The position numbers and the translations under genes were made by a program. From JACRGC01 sp041305345 (lineage in GTDB: Archaea; Micrarchaeota; Micrarchaeia; Norongarragalinales; SBBD01): DNA of 44,364 bases. Position 1 is the stretch's first letter. Every line of letters starts with the position of its first letter. Positions 31,805-39,840 of the stretch are shown piece after piece. Location of the stretch: positions 1 to 44,364 of the forward strand of contig JBFYLP010000003.1 of the NCBI GenBank assembly GCA_041305345.1. The letters run 5' to 3'. The notes beneath the pieces were generated by a model that was given only the letters and a program-made list of their open reading frames with translations, ran no database searches and was not told the origin of the DNA.

Positions 31805-33017
31805 TCTTCTCCACCTTTTTCCACATCCTTGTCTGCAAACTATACAGTTCGATGAAACCCGGCGAGCACTGCTGGCTGAACGTCTGTTTTCCGCCGTAGG
31901 TCGCAAGGTTCAAATCATATAGCATATTTTCAGATTTTCTTCCAACCACCATCACATTGCCCTTGAACAACTTCAGGCTAACCTCCCCATCCACCTTTGC
32001 ATTCGCGCTTTCGAAAATCGCATCAAGATTTTCCTTCAATGGATCCTGCCACAGGCCGCAATAAACCATCTGAGCCCATTTATCCTCGAGCGCAGGAAGG
32101 TAATGGTTCTGATGGATCGTGCTGACCGCCTTCTGAATATCCTTGTGCGCCTTCAGAATGCAAACTGCTGCCGGACATTCGTATACCTCCCGGCTCTTCA
32201 AGCCCACGACCCGATCTTCCATATGATCAATGATTCCGATTCCGTGCATTCCGGCGACGATGTTCAGGTTGTGAATCAGGTCGGCCAGCTTCATCACCTC
32301 CCCGTTCATCTTGGTCGGTATCCCGTTTTGAAACCCCAATTTTACATATTCCGGTTCAGAGGGCGCATCAGTCGGAGGATTGCACCATTCGAACGCATCC
32401 GCAGGGGGTTCGGTTTCCGGATGCTCCAATATTCCGCATTCAATGCTTCGCCCCCACAAATTCTCATCTGTAGAGTATTTTGATTTTGGGGGAATGGGTA
32501 TTCCGTTTTCCTTCGCGTATTCCATTTCCACCTCCCGGCTCATTTTCCAGCTTCGTATTGGCGCAATTATTTTCATTTCCGGTGCCAATGCCAAAATAGC
32601 CGTTTCCAATCTGACCTGGTCATTTCCCTTCCCGGTGCACCCGTGCGCGATAGCGTCCGCTCCCTCAATTAGTGCGATTTCAACGGCTTTCTGGGCAATA
32701 AGCGGCCTGCCAAGGGCAGTGCTTATCGGGTATTCCCCCTCGTAAATTGCATTCGCCTTGATCGCTTTCGCGACATAACCCTTCGCAAACTCGTCCTTCG
32801 CATCAATAACGTATGCCTTCTCCGCGCCCAAATTCTCAGCTTTTATCTTAACCTCTTTAAAATCTGCCGGCTGGTCCAGATCCACCGTAAGCGTTATCAG
32901 CCTGCATCCATACTGTTCTTGGATCCATTTAAGCATGCAGGAAGTATCCAGACCTCCCGAATATAGCAGCACTATTTTATCAGCCGACTTCGCCTCATAG
33001 CTAGAATATAATCCCAT
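31758..33017 (-). CDS. argG: argininosuccinate synthase
   Basis: 419 residues. The ATP pyrophosphatase P-loop YSGGLDTS begins near residue 19, followed by HGCTGKGNDQVRLE and SREVEMEYAKENGIPIP. It condenses citrulline and aspartate. First gene of the arg operon, with AAGGTGGG just before ATG 33017. The leader upstream holds a 9-codon ORF, a hairpin with T-run and a 13-bp palindrome. Confidence 0.95.
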   Translation of the reverse strand: MGLYSSYEAKSADKIVLLYSGGLDTSCMLKWIQEQYGCRLITLTVDLDQPADFKEVKIKAENLGAEKAYVIDAKDEFAKGYVAKAIKANAIYEGEYPISTALGRPLIAQKAVEIALIEGADAIAHGCTGKGNDQVRLETAILALAPEMKIIAPIRSWKMSREVEMEYAKENGIPIPPKSKYSTDENLWGRSIECGILEHPETEPPADAFEWCNPPTDAPSEPEYVKLGFQNGIPTKMNGEVMKLADLIHNLNIVAGMHGIGIIDHMEDRVVGLKSREVYECPAAVCILKAHKDIQKAVSTIHQNHYLPALEDKWAQMVYCGLWQDPLKENLDAIFESANAKVDGEVSLKLFKGNVMVVGRKSENMLYDLNLATYGGKQTFSQQCSPGFIELYSLQTRMWKKVEKNGDVGKQREYAKEIS

Positions 33018-33062
33018 TTTCCCACCTTAGAACCGATTGAAAAGAAGGAAACTGGCGATCAA

Positions 33063-33075
33063 ATTGAAATTCAAT
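33063..33075. promoter_or_regulatory. 13-bp palindrome in the argG leader
   Basis: ATTGAA-A-TTCAAT is a perfect inverted repeat about 45-55 nt before argG and close to a minus-strand TATA-like GATTAAATTG (33087-33096). It may be an operator for a regulator such as the divergent ACT-domain protein. No functional evidence is visible. Confidence 0.4.
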
Positions 33076-33107
33076 CCATCCGCCAATTTAATCATGAAAA
33101 AATTGAG

Positions 33108-33128
33108 TGCCGCCTATTTACGGCGGCA
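33108..33128 (-). terminator. intrinsic-terminator-like hairpin in the argG leader
   Basis: On the minus strand TGCCGCC-GTAAATA-GGCGGCA forms a 7-bp GC stem, followed by CTCAATTTTTT. It lies between the 9-codon ORF and argG. A second GGCGG at 33080-33084 could pair with the first arm instead, giving an alternative structure. Confidence 0.55.
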
Positions 33129-33135
33129 TCAAGAT

Positions 33136-33165
33136 TCATTTCTTCTTCTTATGCTTCTTTGGCAT
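33136..33165 (-). CDS. 9-residue lysine-rich leader peptide candidate
   Basis: ATG 33165 encodes MPKKHKKKK and stops at TGA. GGAGGGTG at 33172-33179 is a near-perfect ribosome-binding site with 6 nt spacing. Seven of nine residues are basic and six of them Lys. On the minus strand it is followed by the terminator-like hairpin and then by argG, the order of a classical attenuation leader. A minus-strand GATATATGC at 33195-33203 may be its TATA box. It might also be only a chance ORF. Confidence 0.45.
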   Translation of the reverse strand: MPKKHKKKK

Positions 33166-33256
33166 TCGATTCACCCTCCTTCATGTTCGTTTTCGCATAT
33201 ATCTTCCTTCCGGTCAAAACTAAACAAATTTAAACATTATTGTCCAAATCTGATAT

Positions 33257-33892
33257 ATGAAAAAATCAATCGCGGGGCAAACAGAGGAATTCCTGGAGTC
33301 GCAGCCATACCTGCTCAAGGCTCTCGATGGCGGTTTCGCAAATATTTCGGAAGTTGCAAGGAAGATTTCGGAGGAATTCGGGCGAACGGCACGAAAGCCC
33401 TCCCATGTCGCGATCCGGGCCGCAGTCAAACGGTATTCTGAATCACGAAAGAAAACATCAATCATCAGCGAAGCCAGCATCCTGAAATTGCTCCGGGAGA
33501 GCGAGCTCGACATGGCCACTGGAATTTCCGTAATTGTGCTCGACAATTCCGCCTACGAAACGGTCAAGTTGAGGCTTCGATGCGCGCTTTCAATTGTAAA
33601 AAGCAGGTCCGGGGTGACCATATCCCTCCCGGACGAAAAGCTGCCGGAAATCGAGGCAAAAATACACCGGCACGACTATTTCATCAAGAACCGGGATCTC
33701 GTTTCCATAACCTTGATTACTCCCGAAAAAATCGAGGACACCCCCGGTGTTGTGGCATTCATCACCGATCGGCTTGCGGAAAACGGCATCAACCTGAAGG
33801 AGTTCCTGAGCAGCTACCGCGATACGGTGCTGATTCTGGAGAAGAAGGATTCGATGAAGGCGTACCAGTTGATTGAGAAGCTGATCTCCTGA
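33257..33892 (+). CDS. HTH plus ACT-domain putative regulator
   Basis: 211 residues. The N-terminal part (EFLESQPYLLKALDGGFANISEVARKISEEFGRTARKPSHVAIRAAVKRY in pattern) looks like a winged helix. A middle segment is beta-rich. The last 62 residues (LVSITLITPEKIEDTPGVVAFITDRLAENGINLKEFLSSYRDTVLILEKKD in pattern) form an ACT domain, which binds amino acids. It is divergent from the arg genes, which suggests control of arginine synthesis, though no proof is visible. TTTAAAC at 33229-33235 lies about 26 nt before ATG 33257, so the message is leaderless. Confidence 0.7.
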   Translation: MKKSIAGQTEEFLESQPYLLKALDGGFANISEVARKISEEFGRTARKPSHVAIRAAVKRYSESRKKTSIISEASILKLLRESELDMATGISVIVLDNSAYETVKLRLRCALSIVKSRSGVTISLPDEKLPEIEAKIHRHDYFIKNRDLVSITLITPEKIEDTPGVVAFITDRLAENGINLKEFLSSYRDTVLILEKKDSMKAYQLIEKLIS

Positions 33893-33923
33893 TTAATTCG
33901 CAGAACTGGATCCTTTTTCCTTT

Positions 33924-33945
33924 GTAGCGGCACTACTTTTCTTTT
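33924..33945 (+). terminator. terminator of the ACT-domain gene
   Basis: GTAG-CGGC-A-CTAC forms a short stem followed directly by TTTTCTTTT, about 30 nt after the stop codon. Confidence 0.4.
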
Positions 33946-33978
33946 CGGAAACCGAGCAGATAAGGTCTGAGCGGCCCC

Positions 33979-33995
33979 AAAGAGCATTGCTCTTT
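33979..33995. terminator. hairpin AAAGAGC-ATT-GCTCTTT downstream of the SRP RNA
   Basis: A perfect 7-bp inverted repeat beyond the 3-prime end of the SRP RNA on the minus strand. It could mark the end of that transcript. Confidence 0.35.
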
Positions 33996-34017
33996 GCGAA
34001 AGAAAAGCCGTGTCAAA

Positions 34018-34300
34018 GTGCAGCCCCCCAGCGCGCAGCAGGTCGAACTGGAAATTCCCCCTCAGCTAAGTCCACCGCGGCGCCTCCACGTTGTATCTTC
34101 CGAGCATGCATTTGCCCATTTATAGTTGCTCCTTCCGGCCTGGCTCTTTCACAGGCAAACGCATAACGCAAGGCAACGCTTCGACGGCACCGCAACGGGC
34201 TGAGGGAACGCTTCCCGCCCTTCCTGCAGCTTTCACTCGCCTCAAAGGGATTGGCGATTGTAGGGAACCCTTAGCTCCCCGGCTAGCTGGATGGCTGCGT
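34018..34300 (-). ncRNA. ffs: 7S signal recognition particle RNA
   Basis: About 283 nt. The helix 8 core CCAGGCCGGAAGGAGCAAC (34125-34143, minus) has the SRP motif with the GGAAGG/AGCA asymmetric loop that binds SRP54. The 5-prime Alu-type domain has GCCGGGGAGCTAAGGG then TTCCCTACAATCGCC, the layout of archaeal 7S RNA. The ends pair as helix 1: GCAGCCATCCAGC at 34286-34298 with GCTGGGGGGCTGC at 34020-34032, all but one or two positions paired. A TATA box lies about 26 nt upstream. Exact ends are estimated. It works with SRP54 and SRP19 in targeting proteins to the membrane. Confidence 0.88.
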
Positions 34301-34319
34301 TATTCTTTTGGGAGTCATC

Positions 34320-34330
34320 GGTTATAAAGC
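34320..34330 (-). promoter_or_regulatory. TATA-box promoter of the SRP RNA
   Basis: Minus-strand GCTTTATAACC is centred at about 34325 and sets the start near 34299, which agrees with the start of helix 1. Confidence 0.6.
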
Positions 34331-34438
34331 TATTCAAGATCTAAGGAAAAGAGGGGGAGCGAGCACTCTGCTCAAGGGGGATGCTTCCCCCGACGCAGAC
34401 GATGGAATGTTTTTAAACAGTCTCGCATTATTGAATGC
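34331..34438. other. gap with GC hairpin and promoter of the ATPase gene
   Basis: GGGGGA-TGCT-TCCCCC forms a hairpin near 34377-34392. TTTTTAAAC (34410-34418) is a TATA box about 25 nt before ATG 34439, so that gene is leaderless. Confidence 0.5.
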
Positions 34439-35902
34439 ATGTTTTCCGCTCGCGTGGAGATCGATTACCCATTCTCCCATTACGTCGTCGAGGAGAAGCC
34501 TCTTTCTGCGGACCTGGAATACATTTTAAACGACTTCGTTAAGCTTATCACGCAAAAGACCGCACTTAAGGATTTTGCGAGGGCATACAAATTGGAGGAG
34601 CGGGAGCGCTACTTCCGCGAATTCCTTAGCACCTTCGACCAGACCCGGCTTGGCCGGCCGCTGCCACCTGATGACAGGAGGAGGATGCGCGAGCAGTTCC
34701 TTGTGCTTTTCTCCCAAGTGCTCCCGGACCCGATTTCACAAAAAATCCTCTCCCAGCAGCTTCTTACCCAGCTCTACGGGCTCGCCGTCCTGGAGCCGCT
34801 TTTCGAGGATGACGAGCTCGAGGAGATAATGGTAAACGGCCCGAGTGAAATTTACGTCTACCACAGGAAGGTTGGGATGTGCAAAACTAATCTCCAATTC
34901 AAGAGTGAAAAGCAGCTGCTCGAGCTGATGCAGCAGGTCCTTCCCGACGAGAGGAAACCGCTCGAGGATCTCCGTATGCCAGATGGCAGCAGGGGCAATG
35001 TGATCTTCCCTCCAGCGGTCGATGCCACCACGATCACCATCAGGAAATTCAAGCAGCAGCCGATGACGATAATCGACCTGATCACTAACCAGACGATGTC
35101 CCTTGACATCGCCGCTTTCCTTTGGACCGCAATCGAGGGATTCCGCCTCCATCCGCTCAACATACTCATCGTGGGGGAGACAGCTAGCGGAAAAACCACG
35201 ACACTAAATGCACTAAGCAGCTTCATACCCCCAAACGAGAGGATTGTCAGCATGGAGGATACCCGCGAAATCAACCTCTATGATATGGACAACTGGGTTC
35301 CGATGAAAACCACGGATAAGGTGGACCTGGAAAGCCTCGTCAAGAATTCCCTTCGGATGCGTCCCGACAGGCTCATAATCGGCGAGGTGAGGGGCACCGA
35401 AGCGCATCCTTTGTTCACGGCCATGAACATAGGCCATCGTGGGATGCTTGCAACATTGCACGCCCAGGACGGCCGCGATACCATTCAGAGGCTCATCAAT
35501 TTCCCAATGAACGTGCCCGCCAACCTAATACCCCTAATCGACCTTGTCGTTGTGCAGCACCGAATCTACACGAAAAAGGAGGGGGTGGTCCGCCGTATAA
35601 CGGAAATCGCCGAATTCGATTGGCTTGACAATGTAGTCACGCAAAACCAGATCTTCCTCTTCAAGCTCGAAAAGCTAATTGCGGAGCGTACCGACCTTCC
35701 GATGCAGACGATGGAGCGCATGAGCCGTTCGGTTGGGAAATCGCCCTCCGAAATCCACAAGGAGATTGATGCCCGAAGGAAGCTCCTCTCCTATCTTGTT
35801 GAGAATAAGGTAACGAAGATGGAGGACGTCAACTTGTTCATGCGCAAATACTACGCGGAGATGGCTGCCCAGGATGATGACCAGCACAAGGAACGGCATT
35901 AG
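34439..35902 (+). CDS. VirB11/PilT-type secretion ATPase
   Basis: 487 residues. The N-terminal domain (about 1-200, with LEEIMVNGPSEIYVYH and RMPDGSRGNVIFPP) is followed by the ATPase core: Walker A GETASGKT (246-253), the Asp box SMEDTREI, Walker B-like RPDRLIIGEVRG, and the His box MLATLHAQDGRD. These mark the GspE/TadA-like family that powers archaeal pili or secretion. A C-terminal helical extension of about 100 residues (NVVTQNQIFLFKLEKLI...) is charged. No partner TadC-like membrane protein follows. It could serve the pilins at the start of the window. Confidence 0.92.
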   Translation: MFSARVEIDYPFSHYVVEEKPLSADLEYILNDFVKLITQKTALKDFARAYKLEERERYFREFLSTFDQTRLGRPLPPDDRRRMREQFLVLFSQVLPDPISQKILSQQLLTQLYGLAVLEPLFEDDELEEIMVNGPSEIYVYHRKVGMCKTNLQFKSEKQLLELMQQVLPDERKPLEDLRMPDGSRGNVIFPPAVDATTITIRKFKQQPMTIIDLITNQTMSLDIAAFLWTAIEGFRLHPLNILIVGETASGKTTTLNALSSFIPPNERIVSMEDTREINLYDMDNWVPMKTTDKVDLESLVKNSLRMRPDRLIIGEVRGTEAHPLFTAMNIGHRGMLATLHAQDGRDTIQRLINFPMNVPANLIPLIDLVVVQHRIYTKKEGVVRRITEIAEFDWLDNVVTQNQIFLFKLEKLIAERTDLPMQTMERMSRSVGKSPSEIHKEIDARRKLLSYLVENKVTKMEDVNLFMRKYYAEMAAQDDDQHKERH

Positions 35903-35942
35903 CAATGCCCCTTTGCCAATTGGTGCACCTAAAACGGAAGCC

Positions 35943-35949
35943 ATATAAT
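35943..35949 (+). promoter_or_regulatory. TATA-like promoter of lhr
   Basis: CATATAATG lies about 50 nt before ATG 35995, giving a predicted leader of about 25 nt. Confidence 0.35.
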
Positions 35950-35994
35950 GCCTAATTTTCAGAATGATAAGCCGCTCAATTTAGGGGCATCGAA

Positions 35995-38616
35995 ATGATT
36001 ACTGTTGCCAATACGGAAAATACCCGGGAGGAAGTTGCGCAGCTCCTCAACCCCAGCGTCAGGGAGTGGTTTTTGCAGTTCAAGGACCTCACCTTGCCGC
36101 AAAAATACGGCATCAAGCTCATTCACGAGGGAAAAAACGTCCTCATTTCCGCCCCGACGGGCTCCGGTAAAACCCTAACCGCCTTCCTAAGCGTCCTCAA
36201 CGAGCTCGTAGGCCTTGCAGAGGAAGGAAATCTTGAGGACCGCATCTATTGCATCTACGTGTCGCCTCTAAGGGCGCTTGCTGCCGACATAGAAAAGAAC
36301 CTGAACGGCCCGCTTGGCGAAATCGAAAAAATCAGAACGAAAAACGCGGGCAAGGGGCACGGGATACGGGTTGCCATGAGATCGGGTGATACCACGCAAT
36401 CCGAAAGGGCCAAAATGATGCGAAGGCCGCCGCACATCCTAATCACAACCCCGGAATCCCTGGCAATAATCCTGACATCCCCGAAATTCATAGAGTATTT
36501 CAAGTGGGTAAAATGGCTGATTGTCGATGAGATCCACGAACTTGCTAGCGGAAAGCGCGGCGTCCACCTTTCCCTTTCGCTCGAAAGGCTTCAGGCGATG
36601 AATGAAAAAAAAATCGGCCGGATCGGCCTTTCAGCCACCATTGCGCCCCTTGAGCAGGTGGCGGAATTCCTGGTCGGCTATGAGGAGGGGATAACGCGCG
36701 ATTGCATCATAGTGAACGCGCAATACGCAAAGGAAATGAGGATGGAATTGCTCTCCCCAACAAATGACCTTGTCCATACGCCGCAAGATGAGATGCAAAA
36801 GCGCACCTACAAAATTCTCGACGACCTGATCCAAACGCACCACACCACGTTGGTTTTTACGAACACAAGGAGCGGCACCGAGCGCCTCGTCCATCATCTT
36901 AAGCAATATTTCCCAAAGAACTACCTGGACCGGATAGAGGCGCACCATTCATCCCTCTCGCGGGAGGAAAGGAGGGACGTCGAGAACAAGCTCAAGAACG
37001 GAGAGCTGAAGGTCGTTGTCTCCTCCACGAGCCTCGAACTGGGAATAGACATTGGCTACATAGACCTCGTCATCCAGATGGGTTCGCCAAAAAGCGTCTC
37101 GCGGGCATTGCAGCGTACGGGGCGGAGCGGCCATGACATCTACAAGGTTTCGGAGAGCAAGCTCATTGCGCTTGAACGCGACGATCTTGTTGAGATGGGC
37201 GTAATGATGCAGGAAGCATACCGGGGTCATATTGACAAGGTCCAGATCCCAAAGAATTGCCTCGATGTCCTTGCACAGCACCTAATCGGCATGGCCGTCG
37301 AGAAGCACTGGACCTTTGATGAAGCGTTAAAGCTTGTTAGGCAGAGTTACTGCTACCGCAACTTGGAGGAGAAGCAATTCCGCTCGGTACTCCTTTTCCT
37401 TTCTGGCAGTTATGCCTCGCTTGAGAAATACCGCGTCTACGGCAAAATCTGGTACGACGAGGTTAAGCAGGAATTCGGGAGGCGTGGAAAATTGCTGCGC
37501 GTACTCTATTCCACGAACATCGGCACGATCCCCGACGAGGTCTCAGTTTCCGTCCAGCTCCTGCCACTTGGAAGGCATATTGGCAATATCGAGGAAGGTT
37601 TCCTTGAGCGCCTGCGGAAAGGCGATAGGTTCGTGCTCGGGGGAAAAACATACTGCTATGAGTATGCAAAGGGGATGAACGCTTACGTTTCGCTTGCAGC
37701 AGGGCTAAAGCCAACGATCCCCCAATGGTTCTCCGAGATGCTTCCATTGAGTTTTGACCTTGCAAATGCAATAGGAAAATTCCGCGGGACCCTTGCGGAA
37801 GTGATGAGGAATAAGAGCAGGGAGGAGGCGCTTTCCTTCATCCAGAAAAGCTGCCGCTGCAATCCGGATGCCGCAAATGCGATCTACAATTATTTTTCAG
37901 AGCAGATGGCCTTCCTCAACCTGCTTCGAAGCCACGCCTTCCATTCCGACAAGCAACTGGTGGTGGAGGAATTCCTTTCGGAGGGGAAGAGGCACAACAT
38001 TTTCCATTCGGTGCTGGGCAGGAGGGTTAATGAAGTGCTGGCAAAGGTTCTCGCCGCACGGATTTCCCACCGCATCAACCGCAACGTCATCATCTCCTTC
38101 AACGACAACGGATTCGTGCTCACAATGAGCCGCGCTGTTGAAATCGATATAAAGAAGGAACTATTCCTCCTTGCTAATTTGAACCTTGAGGAAGAAGCAA
38201 GGGAGGCGATCAAGCAAACGGAGACCTTGAAGCGCAAGTTTCGGGACGTGGCGGTGCGCTCACTTATGATCCTGCGCAATTACATGGGAAAGCGGCGCTC
38301 TGTTGGAAGGCAGCAGATGAGCGCGCACGTGATGCTTGGGATTTCGACGAGGCTGCCCGATTTCCCCGTGATAACGGAAACCTACCGCGAGATACTGGAA
38401 GACCATATGGACCTGAAGAATGCGCAGAATGTGACAAAATGGCTCAAGGATGGCGAAATGCAAGTTACTGTCCTTCCCTCCTACGATCTCCCCTCGCCGT
38501 TTGCTCAGCTCCTAATCACTCAGGGCATTTCTGATGTGGTTTTTATGGCTGATAGGAAGGCTGTTTTGGAACAGTTGCATACGCTCGTCCTAAAGAGGAT
38601 CGGTCGGATTAAATAA
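35995..38616 (+). CDS. lhr: Lhr-type DEAD/DEAH helicase
   Basis: 873 residues. Motif I APTGSGKT (53-60), motif II DEIH (178-181), motif III SATIA, motif V/VI SSTSLELGIDIG and QRTGRSGH. After the two RecA domains come a winged helix and the long Lhr-specific C-terminal domain that ends near 870. Lhr acts on DNA or RNA duplexes in repair. Start ATG 35995 follows GGGGCATCGAA. The metallophosphoesterase gene is 28 nt downstream, the known Lhr-MPE pairing. Confidence 0.92.
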   Translation: MITVANTENTREEVAQLLNPSVREWFLQFKDLTLPQKYGIKLIHEGKNVLISAPTGSGKTLTAFLSVLNELVGLAEEGNLEDRIYCIYVSPLRALAADIEKNLNGPLGEIEKIRTKNAGKGHGIRVAMRSGDTTQSERAKMMRRPPHILITTPESLAIILTSPKFIEYFKWVKWLIVDEIHELASGKRGVHLSLSLERLQAMNEKKIGRIGLSATIAPLEQVAEFLVGYEEGITRDCIIVNAQYAKEMRMELLSPTNDLVHTPQDEMQKRTYKILDDLIQTHHTTLVFTNTRSGTERLVHHLKQYFPKNYLDRIEAHHSSLSREERRDVENKLKNGELKVVVSSTSLELGIDIGYIDLVIQMGSPKSVSRALQRTGRSGHDIYKVSESKLIALERDDLVEMGVMMQEAYRGHIDKVQIPKNCLDVLAQHLIGMAVEKHWTFDEALKLVRQSYCYRNLEEKQFRSVLLFLSGSYASLEKYRVYGKIWYDEVKQEFGRRGKLLRVLYSTNIGTIPDEVSVSVQLLPLGRHIGNIEEGFLERLRKGDRFVLGGKTYCYEYAKGMNAYVSLAAGLKPTIPQWFSEMLPLSFDLANAIGKFRGTLAEVMRNKSREEALSFIQKSCRCNPDAANAIYNYFSEQMAFLNLLRSHAFHSDKQLVVEEFLSEGKRHNIFHSVLGRRVNEVLAKVLAARISHRINRNVIISFNDNGFVLTMSRAVEIDIKKELFLLANLNLEEEAREAIKQTETLKRKFRDVAVRSLMILRNYMGKRRSVGRQQMSAHVMLGISTRLPDFPVITETYREILEDHMDLKNAQNVTKWLKDGEMQVTVLPSYDLPSPFAQLLITQGISDVVFMADRKAVLEQLHTLVLKRIGRIK

Positions 38617-38644
38617 TGGGCGATGCTGCCGGGGTAAAATTTGC

Positions 38645-39412
38645 ATGCTTCCCTTCTTTAAAAAAAATAAAAACACCGCGAAAATCCGCGTACTGAAGGA
38701 GGGCGGAGTCTATTTTGACAATTTGAATCTGCTTGCGGTCTCAGACCTGCAGCTGGGGCAAGAGGCAGTGCTCCATGGCAGGGGAATAGACGTCCCAAAT
38801 GGGCAATTCCCCCTGATCATCGAAAGGCTGGAAGCGATGCTGCAACAGACCCGCGCCTCCCGCGTTCTCATCAACGGCGACATCAAGCACGAATTCTCAA
38901 AGCCGCTCCAGCAGGAATGGGACGAGGTGCTGCGCCTGCTTGGCTTTTTCAAGAAAAAAGGCGTAGAACTCGTACTAGTCCGTGGCAACCACGACAATTA
39001 CGTTCAAAAAATTCTTAGAAACCAAAATTTGAAAATGCACGATTATTTCTACGAAAAGGGAATCCTATTCGCCCATGGGCATAAAAATCTAAGAGAATAC
39101 GGCAATTTTCCCGAAATGCAGCAATATTCCACTCTCGTTATAGGCCATGTGCATCCGGCGGTTTCAATCCGTGATGAGATCAACGTGCCCCATAAGTACC
39201 CCTGCTTGCTGAAAGGCGAATGCAACGGAAAGGAGCTGCTCGTCCTCCCTTCCCTCTCCCCCCTTGCGGCCGGCACGGACCTTGTTTCCGGCAATTATGA
39301 AAATGATTTCGCCTCTCCAATACTGCAGGAATGCAATATCGGAAATTTCATACCGGTCGTGATCGATGAGGAAGGAGGGGTGAAAGAATTCCCCAAAATA
39401 AGGTACTTATAA
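38645..39412 (+). CDS. calcineurin-like metallophosphoesterase
   Basis: 255 residues. Metal-ligand motifs in order: VSDLQLG, INGDIKHEF, VRGNHDN, ILFAHGHKN and VIGHVHP. The archaeal relatives next to lhr are thought to be phosphatases or nucleases acting with the helicase. The gene follows lhr by 28 nt. Its TAA stop overlaps the end of the convergent GNAT gene by 6 nt. Confidence 0.85.
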   Translation: MLPFFKKNKNTAKIRVLKEGGVYFDNLNLLAVSDLQLGQEAVLHGRGIDVPNGQFPLIIERLEAMLQQTRASRVLINGDIKHEFSKPLQQEWDEVLRLLGFFKKKGVELVLVRGNHDNYVQKILRNQNLKMHDYFYEKGILFAHGHKNLREYGNFPEMQQYSTLVIGHVHPAVSIRDEINVPHKYPCLLKGECNGKELLVLPSLSPLAAGTDLVSGNYENDFASPILQECNIGNFIPVVIDEEGGVKEFPKIRYL

Positions 39413-39838
39413 TTTTTTCCAGAATAAGATACCCCTTTTTTTATAGCCGTTTTCCTCGTAAAATTGGTGCGCCTCCTCCCTCTCGAAAGCGCTGTCCATC
39501 TCGATGATCCCGTACCCCCTGTTTTTCATTTCCTCCTCGCATCTTTTCAGCAGTTGCGTCCCGATGCCCCTTCCCCGATGATCCTTGTCCACGACGGTAG
39601 TTTCAACAAGTGCGTTGAATTCGAATTGCGTATGCGGGGAGCCGAACGCCACGTCGATGTAGCCTGCAATCTTACGATTTTCAAGTGCAACCCACGCCTT
39701 ATTATTTCCGGATGAGAGCATCCTGCGAAAGAATCCGAAAACCTTCGGCTTTTCCAGCAATTTTTTTGGGTGCAGCTGCTGGAAAAGCGGATAGATCTCC
39801 TCAAAATCCGCGATTCTCGCCTCCCTTATTTCGACCAT
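39407..39838 (-). CDS. GNAT-family N-acetyltransferase
   Basis: 143 residues. The acetyl-CoA loop HRGRGIGTQLL and the following helix are typical, as is VETTVVDKDHRGRG. Substrate unknown; GNATs acetylate proteins, amines or antibiotics. The start codon lies two nucleotides beyond the 3-prime end of tRNA-Thr on the same strand, so there is no room for a separate promoter except inside the tRNA gene. Confidence 0.85.
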   Translation of the reverse strand: MVEIREARIADFEEIYPLFQQLHPKKLLEKPKVFGFFRRMLSSGNNKAWVALENRKIAGYIDVAFGSPHTQFEFNALVETTVVDKDHRGRGIGTQLLKRCEEEMKNRGYGIIEMDSAFEREEAHQFYEENGYKKRGILFWKKL

Positions 39839-39840
39839 AA

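Noticed and set aside
33893..34330. RNase P RNA on the plus strand
   Set aside because: A stretch near 34311-34329 recalls the conserved region V, but the universal GAGGAAAGTCC element is missing. The minus strand instead carries clear SRP RNA helix 8 and Alu-domain motifs with pairing ends.
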